This document shows, piece after piece, positions 41,680-52,144 of a stretch of DNA of 60,465 nucleotides. Numbering within the stretch: the first letter of the stretch is position 1; each line of letters starts with the position of its first letter. Under the pieces are notes generated by a model. It made no database searches and was not told the origin of the DNA. It worked only from the letters and a program-made list of their open reading frames with translations. This DNA is from Prosthecobacter sp. (GTDB taxonomy: Bacteria > Verrucomicrobiota > Verrucomicrobiia > Verrucomicrobiales > Verrucomicrobiaceae): NCBI RefSeq assembly GCF_034366625.1, contig NZ_JAXMIH010000003.1, positions 1-60,465 of the forward strand, in the 5' to 3' direction. A program made the position numbers and the translations under genes.

Positions 41680-42888
41680 ATGCAGCCCGCCACGCCTGAA
41701 ACCGCCCCCAAACCCGCCGCACCGGCGGACTTGGAGATCAAAGATGCCCAGCTCATCTTCAACCACGTTTGGAAACAGCTCGAAGCGGATTACGGCCGCG
41801 AGAACCTGCGCTTCCCAAAGGAGCTGATCCTGCTGGGCGGAGCACCGGGTGCGGGCAAAGGCACGAACACCGACTTCATCCGCGAGCTGCGCGGCATCAC
41901 GGCCCAGCCGATCGTGGTCAGCGCCCTGCTCGACAGCCCCGAAGCGCAGAAGCTGAAGTCGCAGGGTGGCATGGTGGGCGACCGTGAGGTGGTGGGCATC
42001 CTCATTCGCAAGCTGCTCGAACCCGAGCAGCAGAACGGCGCGATCCTCGACGGCTTCCCGCGCACCAAGGTGCAGGTGGAGTGCCTCAAGATGCTCTTCG
42101 ATGAAATGATGCGCCTGCGCCGCGATTTCTCCGACACACCCGAGGCCGCGCACTTCAAGCAGCCCATTTTCCATATCATGGTGCTCTTTGTCGATGAGAC
42201 CGAAAGCATCGCGCGCCAGCTCAAGCGCGGCCAGGAGGTGCTCGCGCACAATGCGGAGGTGCGCAGTTCAGGCCTCGGCGAGCTTTGGGAAGAGCGTGCC
42301 ACTGACTTCGACCCGGCGCTGGCGCGGAATCGCTACAAGGTCTTCAAAGAGAAGACCTACGACGCGCTCGTCTCGCTGAAATCGCTCTTCCACTACCACT
42401 TCATCAACGCCCAGGCCCCGCTGGAGCTGGTGCAGGAAAACATCGTCAAGGAGCTGGAGTATCAAAGCTCGCTGGAACTCGACCCGCGCACCTTCGACCT
42501 GCTGCGCAAACTGCCACTGGCCAGCGAGATCATCCGCCACGCCCGTCAGGATCTCGTTCGCCGTCTGGATGCCTACAAGGTGGAGAAGCCCGAACTCATG
42601 CAGGACGTGGTCAGTTTCATCGAGACGAAGATGATGCCCATCATCGTGCGTCACGCCATCTCCGGCCGTGCGGACATCAACTCAGAGAACAAGCTCTTCC
42701 ACGACCCTGAAGCGCTCGCCATCCTGATCGACATCTTCTCCGAGCGCGGCTTCCATGCGACGGCGGACCTGCACCGCATTGAGATCCCGGAGCTGTTTGA
42801 CCTGCAGACCGGCCAGATCCAGTGCCGCAAGAAGAAGGTCTTCCGCTTCAGCATCCGCTTCAAGGGCTCGGAGATTCGTCGCGGATAG
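41680..42888 (+). CDS. Adenylate-kinase-like nucleoside monophosphate kinase with C-terminal extension
   Basis: The 402-residue protein has a P-loop GGAPGAGKGT at 53-62 (Lys60) and the NMP-kinase hallmark DGFPRT. The first 230 residues therefore match adenylate kinase, which converts AMP and ATP to two ADP. Normal adenylate kinases have about 215 residues. Here a helical extension of roughly 170 residues follows, with no zinc-finger LID signature that I can see. A second, ordinary adk is likely elsewhere in the genome. The start MQPATPETAP at 41680 is preferred over 41644. The neighbours are the DUF1080 protein and an HslV-like peptidase; the spacing to both (90 and 53 bp) allows separate or joint transcription. 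Confidence 0.8.
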   Translation: MQPATPETAPKPAAPADLEIKDAQLIFNHVWKQLEADYGRENLRFPKELILLGGAPGAGKGTNTDFIRELRGITAQPIVVSALLDSPEAQKLKSQGGMVGDREVVGILIRKLLEPEQQNGAILDGFPRTKVQVECLKMLFDEMMRLRRDFSDTPEAAHFKQPIFHIMVLFVDETESIARQLKRGQEVLAHNAEVRSSGLGELWEERATDFDPALARNRYKVFKEKTYDALVSLKSLFHYHFINAQAPLELVQENIVKELEYQSSLELDPRTFDLLRKLPLASEIIRHARQDLVRRLDAYKVEKPELMQDVVSFIETKMMPIIVRHAISGRADINSENKLFHDPEALAILIDIFSERGFHATADLHRIEIPELFDLQTGQIQCRKKKVFRFSIRFKGSEIRRG

Positions 42889-42941
42889 CGTGGTGTTTGC
42901 AGGTTGCGTGATTCCTTCGCGCCCTCTACTCATCACGCCTC

Positions 42942-43544
42942 ATGTCCACCATCGTTGTCACCCAGAAAAACGGCGTCGCCTGTGTCGGCGCTGACACGCT
43001 CAGTTGTCTCGGCTCGCTGCGTCAAAAAGCCCAGCATGTCGTGAACAAAACCAAGATCACCAAGATCGGCGATACCTTCATCGGTCTCACCGGCACCTCG
43101 GCGAGTCTCGTGGTGATGAACAGCTACTTCGCCAATCCCGAGCGCCCGCGCAATTTCTCGTCCTGCGAGGCCATCTTCGAGACCTTCCGTCATGCGCATG
43201 CGTGGCTCAAAGCCGAGTACTTCATGGCCTCGATGCCTGACAAGGGTGAGGAATATGAGACAACACAGTTCTATGGCCTCGCCGCAAACCCGCACGGCAT
43301 CTTCGCGCTTTATTCATATCGTTCCGCGCAGCAGTTCCACAAATTCTGGGCAGCAGGCTCGGGCCGCGACTACGCGCTCGGCGCCATGCAGGCCGCGTAT
43401 GACAAGTGCAAAACCGCCGAGGAAATCGCCCGCATCGGCCTCGAAGCCGCCGCCGAATTCGACAGTGCCACCGCCGCTCCGTTTGAGGTACACACCGTGC
43501 CGCTGCTCTCCGCCGCGAAACCCAAAACGTCCCGCAAGAAATAG
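42942..43544 (+). CDS. HslV/proteasome-like Ntn-hydrolase with predicted Ser nucleophile
   Basis: The 200-residue protein lines up with HslV, the peptidase subunit of HslUV. After Met removal it starts STIVVTQKNGVACVGAD, where E. coli HslV starts TTIVSVRRNGHVVIAGD. Position 1 is thus Ser instead of Thr, and Asp17 is kept. Later GLTGTSAS matches the GFAGGTAD block, and AAGSGRDYALGAMQAA matches the AIGSGGPYAQAAARA block. The C-terminal part is slightly longer than in HslV. No HslU ATPase is next to it, so it may work with another unfoldase or act alone. It is cytoplasmic. The fold call is good; the activity is inferred. Confidence 0.78.
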   Translation: MSTIVVTQKNGVACVGADTLSCLGSLRQKAQHVVNKTKITKIGDTFIGLTGTSASLVVMNSYFANPERPRNFSSCEAIFETFRHAHAWLKAEYFMASMPDKGEEYETTQFYGLAANPHGIFALYSYRSAQQFHKFWAAGSGRDYALGAMQAAYDKCKTAEEIARIGLEAAAEFDSATAAPFEVHTVPLLSAAKPKTSRKK

Positions 43545-43569
43545 TTTTTTCCCACCTTCTTCTCCAACC

Positions 43570-45588
43570 ATGAAGCGTCTTTTCCTCACTCTCATTGCTG
43601 TCAGCTCCGCACTCGCCGACGGCCCCAAGGACAATCAAATCGCCGACGTGCGGCCGATTCCGCCTCCCGGCGTTGCCGTTCCTGATGCGGATCGCGCTCG
43701 ACTCACGGAAGGTTTGAAAAAACTTCGCGCCGCCATTGATGACGCTGCCAAAGCGCAGGTGAAGAACCCACAGCTCGCCGATCTGCTGCCCGACCTCGAG
43801 ATTTATCACAAGGCGGTCGATTGGGCGCTGCGCTACAACGAAGTTCACAAGCTCCAGGAGCTAAAAAGCGCCGATGAATTGATCGCAGAAGGCTTGCAGC
43901 GTGCGGAGCAGTTCAAAACCGGCCAGACGCCATGGACAAAGCAGAAGGGTCTCGTCGTGCGCGGCTATCGCTCGAGGATCGACGGCTCCGTGCAGCCTTA
44001 CGGCATGGTGATTCCTGAGAGTTACGTCGGAGCGCCCGTGCGTCTCGATGCGTGGTGCCATGGACGCGGTGAAACGCTCAGCGAACTGGCCTTCCTCGAT
44101 CAACGTCGCAAACAAACCGGCCAGATCGCGCCGAAAGGTGCTCTCGTGCTGCATCCCTATGGTCGCTACTGCTGCGCGAACAAGTTTGCCGGTGAGATCG
44201 ATTTGATCGAAGCCATCGATCACGCCTCCAAGTTCTATGCCATCGACGAAGACCGCGTCATCGTGCGTGGTTTCAGCATGGGCGGTGCCGCTGCTTGGCA
44301 GTTTGCGGTGAATTATGCCGACAAGTGGTGCGCCGCGAATCCAGGCGCTGGCTTCTCCGAGACACCGGAGTTTCTCGGCGGCTTCCAGAACGAAGATGTG
44401 AGCGGTGCGCCGTGGTATCAGCAGAAGCTCTGGCACTGGTATAACGCGACTGACAATGCGCTGAACCTCGAAAACTGCCCCACCGTAGCCTACAGCGGCG
44501 AGATCGACAAACAGAAGCAGGCAGCGGATGCCATGGAGAAGGCGCTGCGTGGTGAAAACGTCGATCTGCTGCACATCATCGGCCCGCAGACAGCGCACAA
44601 GATTCATCCTGACTCGCTGATCGAAATCGAGCGCCGTCTGGCCGCCATCGCCTCCATCGGCCGCAACCGTGCGCCAAAGGAAATCCATCTCTCGACGTGG
44701 TTCCTGCGCTACAACCGCATGTTCTGGGTCACGGTCGATGCCTTGCAGGAGCATTGGGTGCGCGGCCGAATCCACGCACGCATCACCGGCACGTCCGAGG
44801 TCACCATCAAGCTGCAAAACATCAGCGCCTTCACCCTCGACATGCCTTCCGGCCATTGTCCGCTGTCCCTGCTCTACAAGCCCACCGTCAGCATTGATGG
44901 CCAACTGCTCGAAGTCACCCGTCCAAAGATCGACCGCTCATGGCTCGTGCATTTCCAGATGAAGGGCGGCAAATGGACACAAACCCTCGGCGACGAGGAT
45001 GCAGGCAAACTCGTGAAGAAGCATGGCCTGCAAGGGCCGATCGACGACGCCTTCATGGACAAGTTCCTGTTCGTGAAACCATCGAAGCCCGGCTGGAGCG
45101 AGAAAGTCGATGCCTGGGCCAAGGCTGAGCTGGAACGCGCCCAGTTTGAATGGCGCAGGCAGTTCCGTGGCGATGCACCGGTCAAAGACGACACCGCCAT
45201 CAGCGATGCTGACATTGCCGCCAACAACCTCGTGCTGTGGGGTGACCCGCAGAGCAATGCGGTTCTCGCCAAGATCGCCGACAAGCTGCCGATTCAGTGG
45301 TCCAAAGACAAACTCGTCGCCAACGGCAAAACCTATGACGCCACAACCAACGCGCCTGTCTTGATCTTCCCCAATCCGCTCAATCCCATGAAGTATGTCG
45401 TGATCAACAGCGGCTTCACCTACCGCGAATACGATTACCTCAACAACGCCCGCCAAGTGGCCAAGCTGCCGGACTGGGCCGTGATTGACCTCACCAAGCC
45501 CAAGAACAGCCAGGGTCCCGGCGGCATCAGCGATGCCGGCTTCTTCGGTGAAAGCTGGGAGTGGAAGCCGCAGCCGGTGAAAAAGTAA
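43570..45588 (+). CDS. Secreted prolyl-oligopeptidase-type (S9-like) hydrolase
   Basis: The 672-residue protein has a signal peptide (MKRLFLTLIAVSSALADG). An N-terminal helical region leads to an alpha/beta-hydrolase core with the nucleophile in RGFSMGGAAAW (Ser236) and a likely catalytic His in PQTAHKIHPDS. The middle and C-terminal parts are beta-rich and not recognised. Proteins of this layout are annotated as prolyl oligopeptidase family peptidases but may also be carbohydrate esterases. The ATG at 43570 was chosen because the longer frame from 43192 is a shadow of the HslV-like gene. A SUMF1 gene starts 3 bp after its stop, so the two are almost certainly in one operon. Confidence 0.82.
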   Translation: MKRLFLTLIAVSSALADGPKDNQIADVRPIPPPGVAVPDADRARLTEGLKKLRAAIDDAAKAQVKNPQLADLLPDLEIYHKAVDWALRYNEVHKLQELKSADELIAEGLQRAEQFKTGQTPWTKQKGLVVRGYRSRIDGSVQPYGMVIPESYVGAPVRLDAWCHGRGETLSELAFLDQRRKQTGQIAPKGALVLHPYGRYCCANKFAGEIDLIEAIDHASKFYAIDEDRVIVRGFSMGGAAAWQFAVNYADKWCAANPGAGFSETPEFLGGFQNEDVSGAPWYQQKLWHWYNATDNALNLENCPTVAYSGEIDKQKQAADAMEKALRGENVDLLHIIGPQTAHKIHPDSLIEIERRLAAIASIGRNRAPKEIHLSTWFLRYNRMFWVTVDALQEHWVRGRIHARITGTSEVTIKLQNISAFTLDMPSGHCPLSLLYKPTVSIDGQLLEVTRPKIDRSWLVHFQMKGGKWTQTLGDEDAGKLVKKHGLQGPIDDAFMDKFLFVKPSKPGWSEKVDAWAKAELERAQFEWRRQFRGDAPVKDDTAISDADIAANNLVLWGDPQSNAVLAKIADKLPIQWSKDKLVANGKTYDATTNAPVLIFPNPLNPMKYVVINSGFTYREYDYLNNARQVAKLPDWAVIDLTKPKNSQGPGGISDAGFFGESWEWKPQPVKK

Positions 45589-45591
45589 GCC

Positions 45592-46350
45592 ATGAAGCAA
45601 ACGCTTCTCATCCTCACACTGCTTTGGGCTTTTGGTGCAAGTGCGCAGTCGCCCAAGGTCGAAACAGCGTTCACAAACAGCCTGGAGATGCCGTTTGTGC
45701 GCGTCGCGAGCATCAACGCGCTGGTCTGCCGCTATGAAACACGGGTGAAGGACTACCAGCCCTTCGCCGCAGCAACGAATGTCGAATGGAAGAAGCCCGA
45801 CTTCCCGCAGGCGGACGATCATCCTGCCATCAACGTGAGCTGGCAGGATGCGCAGGCATTCTGCGAATGGCTGGGCAAAAAGGAAGGCCGCAAGTATCGC
45901 CTGCTCACCGACCGCGAATGGAGCGCGCTGGCCGGATTGAGCGAAAAGCCTGATGTGGCACCGAACCAGCAGCCACCGAGCACCGGTGTGTTTCATTGGG
46001 GTCCGCGACCACTTGCCAAAGACGTCGGCAACTTCTGCGACGAGGCCTTCGGCAAAAAGTACCGCGCCAGCTACGATGCGAAATGGCTGGAGATGGATGA
46101 CGGTCACGCCGACACCGCGCCCGTGGGCAGTTATCCAGCGGATGCGAACGGCTTGTTCGACTTTGCCGGCAACGTCTGGGAATGGGTCGAAGACTGGTAT
46201 GATCCTCCCAACAACACGCTGCGCATCGTGCGTGGCGGAGCTTTCCGCACGGGTGGGGAAAAGCGCCTACTGGCCTCGTTTCGCGGTCCCGATCCCTACA
46301 ACGTGCGCCTCGACAGCGTCGGTTTCCGCATCGTGTGCGAGAAGGAATGA
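45592..46350 (+). CDS. Secreted SUMF1-domain protein, small
   Basis: The 252-residue protein has a signal peptide (MKQTLLILTLLWAFGASAQ) and a single SUMF1 domain: HPAINVSWQDAQAFCEWLG, YRLLTDREWSALAG, GLFDFAGNVWEWVEDW, RIVRGGAFRTGG and SVGFRIVCE. The two active-site cysteines of true formylglycine-generating enzymes are missing in the region after RGGAF, so it is unlikely to activate the sulfatases in this window. It follows the S9-type hydrolase by 3 bp. The SUMF1 fold can bind peptides and other ligands, and that may be its role here. Confidence 0.85.
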   Translation: MKQTLLILTLLWAFGASAQSPKVETAFTNSLEMPFVRVASINALVCRYETRVKDYQPFAAATNVEWKKPDFPQADDHPAINVSWQDAQAFCEWLGKKEGRKYRLLTDREWSALAGLSEKPDVAPNQQPPSTGVFHWGPRPLAKDVGNFCDEAFGKKYRASYDAKWLEMDDGHADTAPVGSYPADANGLFDFAGNVWEWVEDWYDPPNNTLRIVRGGAFRTGGEKRLLASFRGPDPYNVRLDSVGFRIVCEKE

Positions 46351-46351
46351 C

Positions 46352-46732
46352 TCAAACCATCAGCGGCGGCTGCATCTCGAACGGCGGGATGCGCGTGCAG
46401 ACGCGGCGACCATCGGGCGTGGTGCCAAAGAAGGAGCCAGTGGCCGTGCTTTCCACTTTGATGACGTGATAGGAGTTGTAGCTGAACGTTTCGCCGGGCG
46501 AGAGATTCGGGAACTGGCCGACGACGCCGTCTCCCTCGACGACCATCGTGTCACCATCCGTGTCGCGCACGATCCACTTCCGGCCAAAGATGCGCACGGT
46601 TTCCTCCGAGTCGTTGTGGATCGAAACGTGATACACAAACGGGTGTGGACGATCAGGCGGAGCAGGTCGCGTGGGATCGTAGGCAATGCTGTCCACCGTG
46701 ACTGTGAGTCCAGGCAGCGGGTCGAAATTCAT
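46352..46732 (-). CDS. apaG: ApaG domain protein
   Basis: The 126-residue protein is of the ApaG/DUF525 family, an immunoglobulin-like beta-sandwich found alone in bacteria and fused to F-box proteins in eukaryotes. Family landmarks are FGRKWIVRDTDG, VVEGDGVVGQFPNLSPGETF and the GSFFGT segment that follows YNSYHVIKVES. The E. coli gene lies near apaH; here it does not. The biochemical role is unsettled; pyrophosphate binding and a link to dinucleoside polyphosphates have been proposed. It is convergent with the SUMF1 gene (1-bp gap) and divergent from thiD. Confidence 0.92.
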   Translation of the reverse strand: MNFDPLPGLTVTVDSIAYDPTRPAPPDRPHPFVYHVSIHNDSEETVRIFGRKWIVRDTDGDTMVVEGDGVVGQFPNLSPGETFSYNSYHVIKVESTATGSFFGTTPDGRRVCTRIPPFEMQPPLMV

Positions 46733-46815
46733 GCGTGAAGTCTAATTCATCGCGCCGCCGCCACAAGCCGGGTTTGCAAAAAGCTCCCCGGCTCCTACCA
46801 TCGCCCACTCCCACC

Positions 46816-47628
46816 ATGGCCGCCCCTCCCGTCGTTCTCACCATCGCAGGCTCCGATTCCTCCTGCGGTGCGGGTGTACAGGCAGATTTGAAGGCCATTT
46901 CGGCCTTGGGCGGCTACGGTTTGAACGCGCTGACCAGCGTGGTCTCGGAGACGCCCGGCATCGTCTCCCAGGTGCGGCTTTTGGACGCGGAATTCATCGT
47001 GGATCAAATCCGCGTGCTGTTTGGCGGCTTTCCCGTCGCCGCAGCAAAAACCGGCATGCTTGGCGGGCGTGAGCAGGTGCATGCCGTGGCCGAAACGTGG
47101 AAACAGCTCGCCCATGGCCGCATCCCACTGGTGGTCGATCCCGTCATGGTGGCCACCAGCGGCGGGCGTTTGCTCGAAGACGAGGCGGTTCGCACGCTCG
47201 TCGATGAACTGCTGCCGCTCGCGACCTTGATCACGCCAAACATGGATGAAGCGCGCGTGTTGTGGGATCGCGAAGTCGCCAGCCTCGAAGACATGGAAGC
47301 CTGTGCCCGCGAACTGAGCACCCGCTTTGGCACTGCTGTGCTCGTCAAAGGCGGCCATCTGCGGGGTGATGCCGCCGACGTGCTCTGTCATCAAAACAAC
47401 CTCTCCTGGCATATCGCACCGCGCACCGCAGGCGTTCACACGCACGGCACGGGCTGCACTTTTTCCGCCGCCATCGCCACCGGCCTCGCGCATGATCTTC
47501 CTTTGAATGAAGCCGTGGCGAAGGCCAAGCAGTTCGTCAGCCGGGCCATCGCGCAGCATTTCATGTGGCAAAGTGCTGGCGCGGGCATCGTACATGCTCT
47601 CAATCATCTGCAACAGACCGGCGCATGA
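46816..47628 (+). CDS. thiD: Hydroxymethylpyrimidine/phosphomethylpyrimidine kinase
   Basis: The 270-residue ribokinase-superfamily enzyme phosphorylates HMP twice in thiamine synthesis. Conserved parts are VLTIAGSDSSCGAGVQADLK, AAKTGMLG, VVDPVMVATSG, LITPNMDEA, VLVKGGH and the anion-hole motif THGTGCTFSAAIA with the catalytic Asp region replaced in the usual ThiD way. The ATG at 46816 (MAAPPVVL) was chosen since the 27-residue upstream extension has no homologous look. No TPP riboswitch is visible in the 83-bp leader. Its stop overlaps the start of the next gene by 4 bp (ATGA), indicating translational coupling. Confidence 0.93.
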   Translation: MAAPPVVLTIAGSDSSCGAGVQADLKAISALGGYGLNALTSVVSETPGIVSQVRLLDAEFIVDQIRVLFGGFPVAAAKTGMLGGREQVHAVAETWKQLAHGRIPLVVDPVMVATSGGRLLEDEAVRTLVDELLPLATLITPNMDEARVLWDREVASLEDMEACARELSTRFGTAVLVKGGHLRGDAADVLCHQNNLSWHIAPRTAGVHTHGTGCTFSAAIATGLAHDLPLNEAVAKAKQFVSRAIAQHFMWQSAGAGIVHALNHLQQTGA

Positions 47629-48722
47629 GACGACTCGCAATCATCCTGACCTTCACCTCCTCCATGTTCGCCGCCAGCGGCACGGAGACGAAGGACATCA
47701 GCCAGGCGGGCATCCAGACGGCGTTTCGCATCCTGCAGAAGGAGTACATCCGCAGCAGCGATCTGACCTTCGACGTGTTGAACCGTGCCGCGCTCTCCGG
47801 TCTGCTCGAACGCCTCGATTTCGGCGCTGAGCTGGTGCCACGCGTCAACGGAGCCAAGCCGGGTGCGCTCACCGGTGTGCAGACCGAATTGATCACGCCT
47901 CAAATCGCCTATCTGCGGCCGCGTGAGATCACCGAACGTGAAACAGCCGAGGTGGAGAAGCACCTGCGTGCGTTTGTGGAGGCGAAGGTCGAGCACCTCA
48001 TCCTCGACCTGCGCACACCGGCACCACCGGGCGATTTCGATGATGCGGCGGATCTGCTGAGTCTGCTCGTGCCGAAGGGAGAAGTGCTCTTCAAAATGAA
48101 ACAGATGGGCCAGACCACGTCCGAGACCGAAACCAACGCCCGCGAACCGGTGTGGTCGCAGTCGCTGCTCGTGCTCGTCGATGATGAAACCAACAACCTC
48201 GGCGAAACGATCGCCGCCGTGCTACGCCAGCGCAAACAGGCGCTCTTGATCGGCGCTCCGACCCGTGGTGGTGCCGTGCGCTACGAAACTGTGCCGGTGG
48301 ATGCCGAATGGTCGCTGCGTTTCGCCCGCGCCGAGGTTCTGCTGGCCGATGACAGTTCCGTCTTCAAAAAAGGCCTTCAACCTGATTTTGCCGTTTACCT
48401 GCCCACAGCAACCAAACGCGTGGTGTTCCAATCCACCGAAGACGCGAGCGTCAAAAACGCCATCACCGACAAGCCACGTGCCCGTTTCAACGAGGCCGCC
48501 CTCGTCGCCAATGCAAATCCCGAGCTCGATTCCTACATCCGCCGTTCCGCCGGACAGTCATTGCCTGAAGACCAACCCAAACCGCAGGATGCCGTGCTGC
48601 AACGTGCCGTGGACCTCATCACGACCCGCACCTTCTTTCAATCGGCCAAGATCGACTGGAAACGCAAAGCGCCTGCCAGCGGCGAAACACCCGCCCGCCG
48701 TGCCATCCCCGTGACGAAGTGA
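47625..48722 (+). CDS. Exported S41-peptidase-like protein lacking the catalytic Ser/Lys
   Basis: The 365-residue protein has a signal peptide (MRRLAIILTFTSSMFAAS). The core resembles the C-terminal-processing peptidase fold: LILDLRTPAPPGDFDDAADLLSLL, then LLVLVDDETNNLGETIAAVLRQRKQALLIGAPTRG. In active S41 peptidases the second block reads roughly N-x-x-SASASE followed later by a Lys in GKG. Here the serine segment is DDETNNLGET and the later Gly-rich turn is TRGGAVRY, so nucleophile and general base both seem to be missing. It is coupled to thiD by a 4-bp overlap and to the next gene by TGATG. It may be a pseudoenzyme with a binding or scaffold role. Confidence 0.72.
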   Translation: MRRLAIILTFTSSMFAASGTETKDISQAGIQTAFRILQKEYIRSSDLTFDVLNRAALSGLLERLDFGAELVPRVNGAKPGALTGVQTELITPQIAYLRPREITERETAEVEKHLRAFVEAKVEHLILDLRTPAPPGDFDDAADLLSLLVPKGEVLFKMKQMGQTTSETETNAREPVWSQSLLVLVDDETNNLGETIAAVLRQRKQALLIGAPTRGGAVRYETVPVDAEWSLRFARAEVLLADDSSVFKKGLQPDFAVYLPTATKRVVFQSTEDASVKNAITDKPRARFNEAALVANANPELDSYIRRSAGQSLPEDQPKPQDAVLQRAVDLITTRTFFQSAKIDWKRKAPASGETPARRAIPVTK

Positions 48723-48931
48723 TGGAGATTCCCGATCAAATCGAAACAGTGGCCACGATCCGGGAGGTCATCGACTCTCGCAACTGCCACGCCCTTTTGC
48801 CCAATGGCAAAGAGATCTGGGGTTTCATCGGCAAAGGCCAGCATGACTTCCCGCTACAGGAAGGCGCCACCGTGCGCGTGCGCATGCGTGTGTCTGACTT
48901 CTCGTATGGGGAGCTGCTGGGCGTGCAGTGA
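48722..48931 (+). CDS. Small IF-1/S1-like OB-fold protein
   Basis: The 69-residue protein (MEIPDQIETVATIREVID) resembles translation initiation factor IF-1 in length and strand order: NCHALLPNGKEIWGFIGKG, then PLQEGATVRVRMRVSDFSYGELLGV. An OB fold is therefore likely, with RNA or DNA binding as the usual function. It is diverged from ordinary IF-1, which should be encoded elsewhere. The ATG at 48722 overlaps the previous stop (TGATG), giving translational coupling to the S41-like gene; a GTG one codon earlier is possible. Confidence 0.6.
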   Translation: MEIPDQIETVATIREVIDSRNCHALLPNGKEIWGFIGKGQHDFPLQEGATVRVRMRVSDFSYGELLGVQ

Positions 48932-48938
48932 GGCAGGT

Positions 48939-50447
48939 TCACACCTCCTCAGGCACGACGAACGGCTCGCGATACTTGTCCTTCAGCATCGCGTTCGCGG
49001 CTTCGTGGTCGATGAAGCGCTCGGTTTTGCCATCCATCTTGAGCACGGGACCGAGAGTGAGCATTTCTTTGCTCAGATCGATCTCGTTCTTCGCCAGATG
49101 CTCCTTCATGCGCTCGAAGGACTCGGCGCCGAGCTTGTCGCCTTTGATTTTCTCCAGGATCGCGTCAGGCGCCTCCTTCGCACCAAGGCGATGGCTGATG
49201 TTGCCGGTGTGGCACAGAGCGCTGGAAAGATGGCCTTCGAGAATGTCGGCATTCAAATCTTCCACGCGGCGACTGCGGCAGGCGTTGATGAAGTTTTTGA
49301 AGTGATCGTCGGCCCCTTCGAACTTCTTCATCTCCTTGCCCTCTTTGTCGAACACGATGGCCCCGGAGTAGTTCGGCACCACCACGGTGCCGCCTTCGCA
49401 TTCGATGATGACGCCCACGCCCGCGCCAGTCACCCCTTCTTTCCCGTCCTTGCCCGGAGTCGGCTGGAATTTCACGCCTTTGCTCGTCTGCATGAGCTTG
49501 TCCATGTTCTTGCCCTCCTTGGATTCGGACAGGCCGCGCACTTCAAAGATGAGCGGCGCCTTTTCATAGCCGTGGTAGATGATCTGCGTGTTCGCGGTTT
49601 CGCCATCATCTTCGTAACCGAGACGACCGCCGACGCTCCACACGCTGGGCGCCAGTTCCATCTCGCCGAGGAACCAGCGCGCGATGTCCATCTGATGGAT
49701 GCCCTGGTTGCCGAGGTCGCCGTTGCCATAAGCCCAAGTCCAGTGCCAGTCATAGTGCAGCTTCTTGCGCGTGAGCGGCAGCTTCGGGCCGGGACCGCAC
49801 CAGAGATCGTATTCGATAGAATCAGGCACCGGCTGCTCGCCGCCAGCCGTGCCGATGCTCTTGCGGCTCTTGTAGCACAGGCCGCGCGAGACGAGGATTT
49901 TGCCGAGATTGCCCGCCTGCACAAACTTGACCGCTTCACCAATGCCTTTTTGGCTAGAGCGCGACTGCGTGCCGGTCTGCACGATCTTCGAGTACTTGCG
50001 CGCCGCCTTGACGATCTGACGGCCCTCCCACACGCAATGCGACACCGGTTTTTCGACGTACACATCCTTGCCCGCCTGGATCGCCCAGATGGATGCCAGT
50101 GCATGCCAGTGGTTCGGCGTGGCGATGCTCACGGCGTCGATGTCTTTGTTCTCCAGCAGCTTCCGCAGATCAGTGTAGCCGGTGACCTTGAGTTTTTCCT
50201 TGTCGAAAGACTCCACTCCCTTGCCGAGCACCTTGCTATCGACATCACACAACGCCGCAACGCGCACGCCGTCGTCCTTGAGTTTCTTGTAGCCGCCGAT
50301 GTGTGAACTGCCGCGACCGCCAAAGCCGATGACGGCGACGTTCATGGTATCACCCGGACTTTTCTGCGCCCAGGAGGTTTTGGCGATGTAGAAAACGCCG
50401 GTGGAAGCGGCAGCGGACTGTTTGAGGAAGGAGCGGCGGTTGGTCAT
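48939..50447 (-). CDS. Tat-exported Gfo/Idh/MocA-family oxidoreductase
   Basis: The 502-residue protein begins [19 protein letters not shown], a clear twin-arginine signal. The Rossmann domain has [18 protein letters not shown], then the family EKP motif in [16 protein letters not shown] and the substrate-domain [13 protein letters not shown], which carries the catalytic-region His. These enzymes use a tightly bound or soluble NAD(P) to oxidise or epimerise sugars, and exported members are abundant in Planctomycetes and Verrucomicrobia. It is divergent from a sulfatase gene, with 78 bp between starts, which suggests shared control and a common polysaccharide substrate. Confidence 0.9.
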   Translation of the reverse strand: MTNRRSFLKQSAAASTGVFYIAKTSWAQKSPGDTMNVAVIGFGGRGSSHIGGYKKLKDDGVRVAALCDVDSKVLGKGVESFDKEKLKVTGYTDLRKLLENKDIDAVSIATPNHWHALASIWAIQAGKDVYVEKPVSHCVWEGRQIVKAARKYSKIVQTGTQSRSSQKGIGEAVKFVQAGNLGKILVSRGLCYKSRKSIGTAGGEQPVPDSIEYDLWCGPGPKLPLTRKKLHYDWHWTWAYGNGDLGNQGIHQMDIARWFLGEMELAPSVWSVGGRLGYEDDGETANTQIIYHGYEKAPLIFEVRGLSESKEGKNMDKLMQTSKGVKFQPTPGKDGKEGVTGAGVGVIIECEGGTVVVPNYSGAIVFDKEGKEMKKFEGADDHFKNFINACRSRRVEDLNADILEGHLSSALCHTGNISHRLGAKEAPDAILEKIKGDKLGAESFERMKEHLAKNEIDLSKEMLTLGPVLKMDGKTERFIDHEAANAMLKDKYREPFVVPEEV

Positions 50448-50525
50448 GGTGTGAACAAAACGCAGCAAGCACCGCAGCCTTTCCTTTTTGACAAATCGAA
50501 TGCAGTTTCTGCGTTAGCACCCGCC

Positions 50526-52070
<1,545 letters not shown>

Positions 52071-52144
52071 CTTCGCATCTGGCATTTGCTGAAAATTCGA
52101 GGATTGACACTCCATGACCGGAGACTCAGCATCGTGGCCCAACC

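Noticed and set aside
40204..42249. 681-codon minus-strand ORF
   Set aside because: It runs antisense to the DUF1080/haem gene and the adenylate-kinase-like gene and has no domain.
46733..46815. TPP riboswitch before thiD
   Set aside because: The leader is only 83 bp and lacks the conserved thi-box pattern.
48804..50306. 500-codon plus-strand ORF
   Set aside because: Opposite the Gfo/Idh/MocA gene, which has an intact Tat signal and motifs on the other strand.
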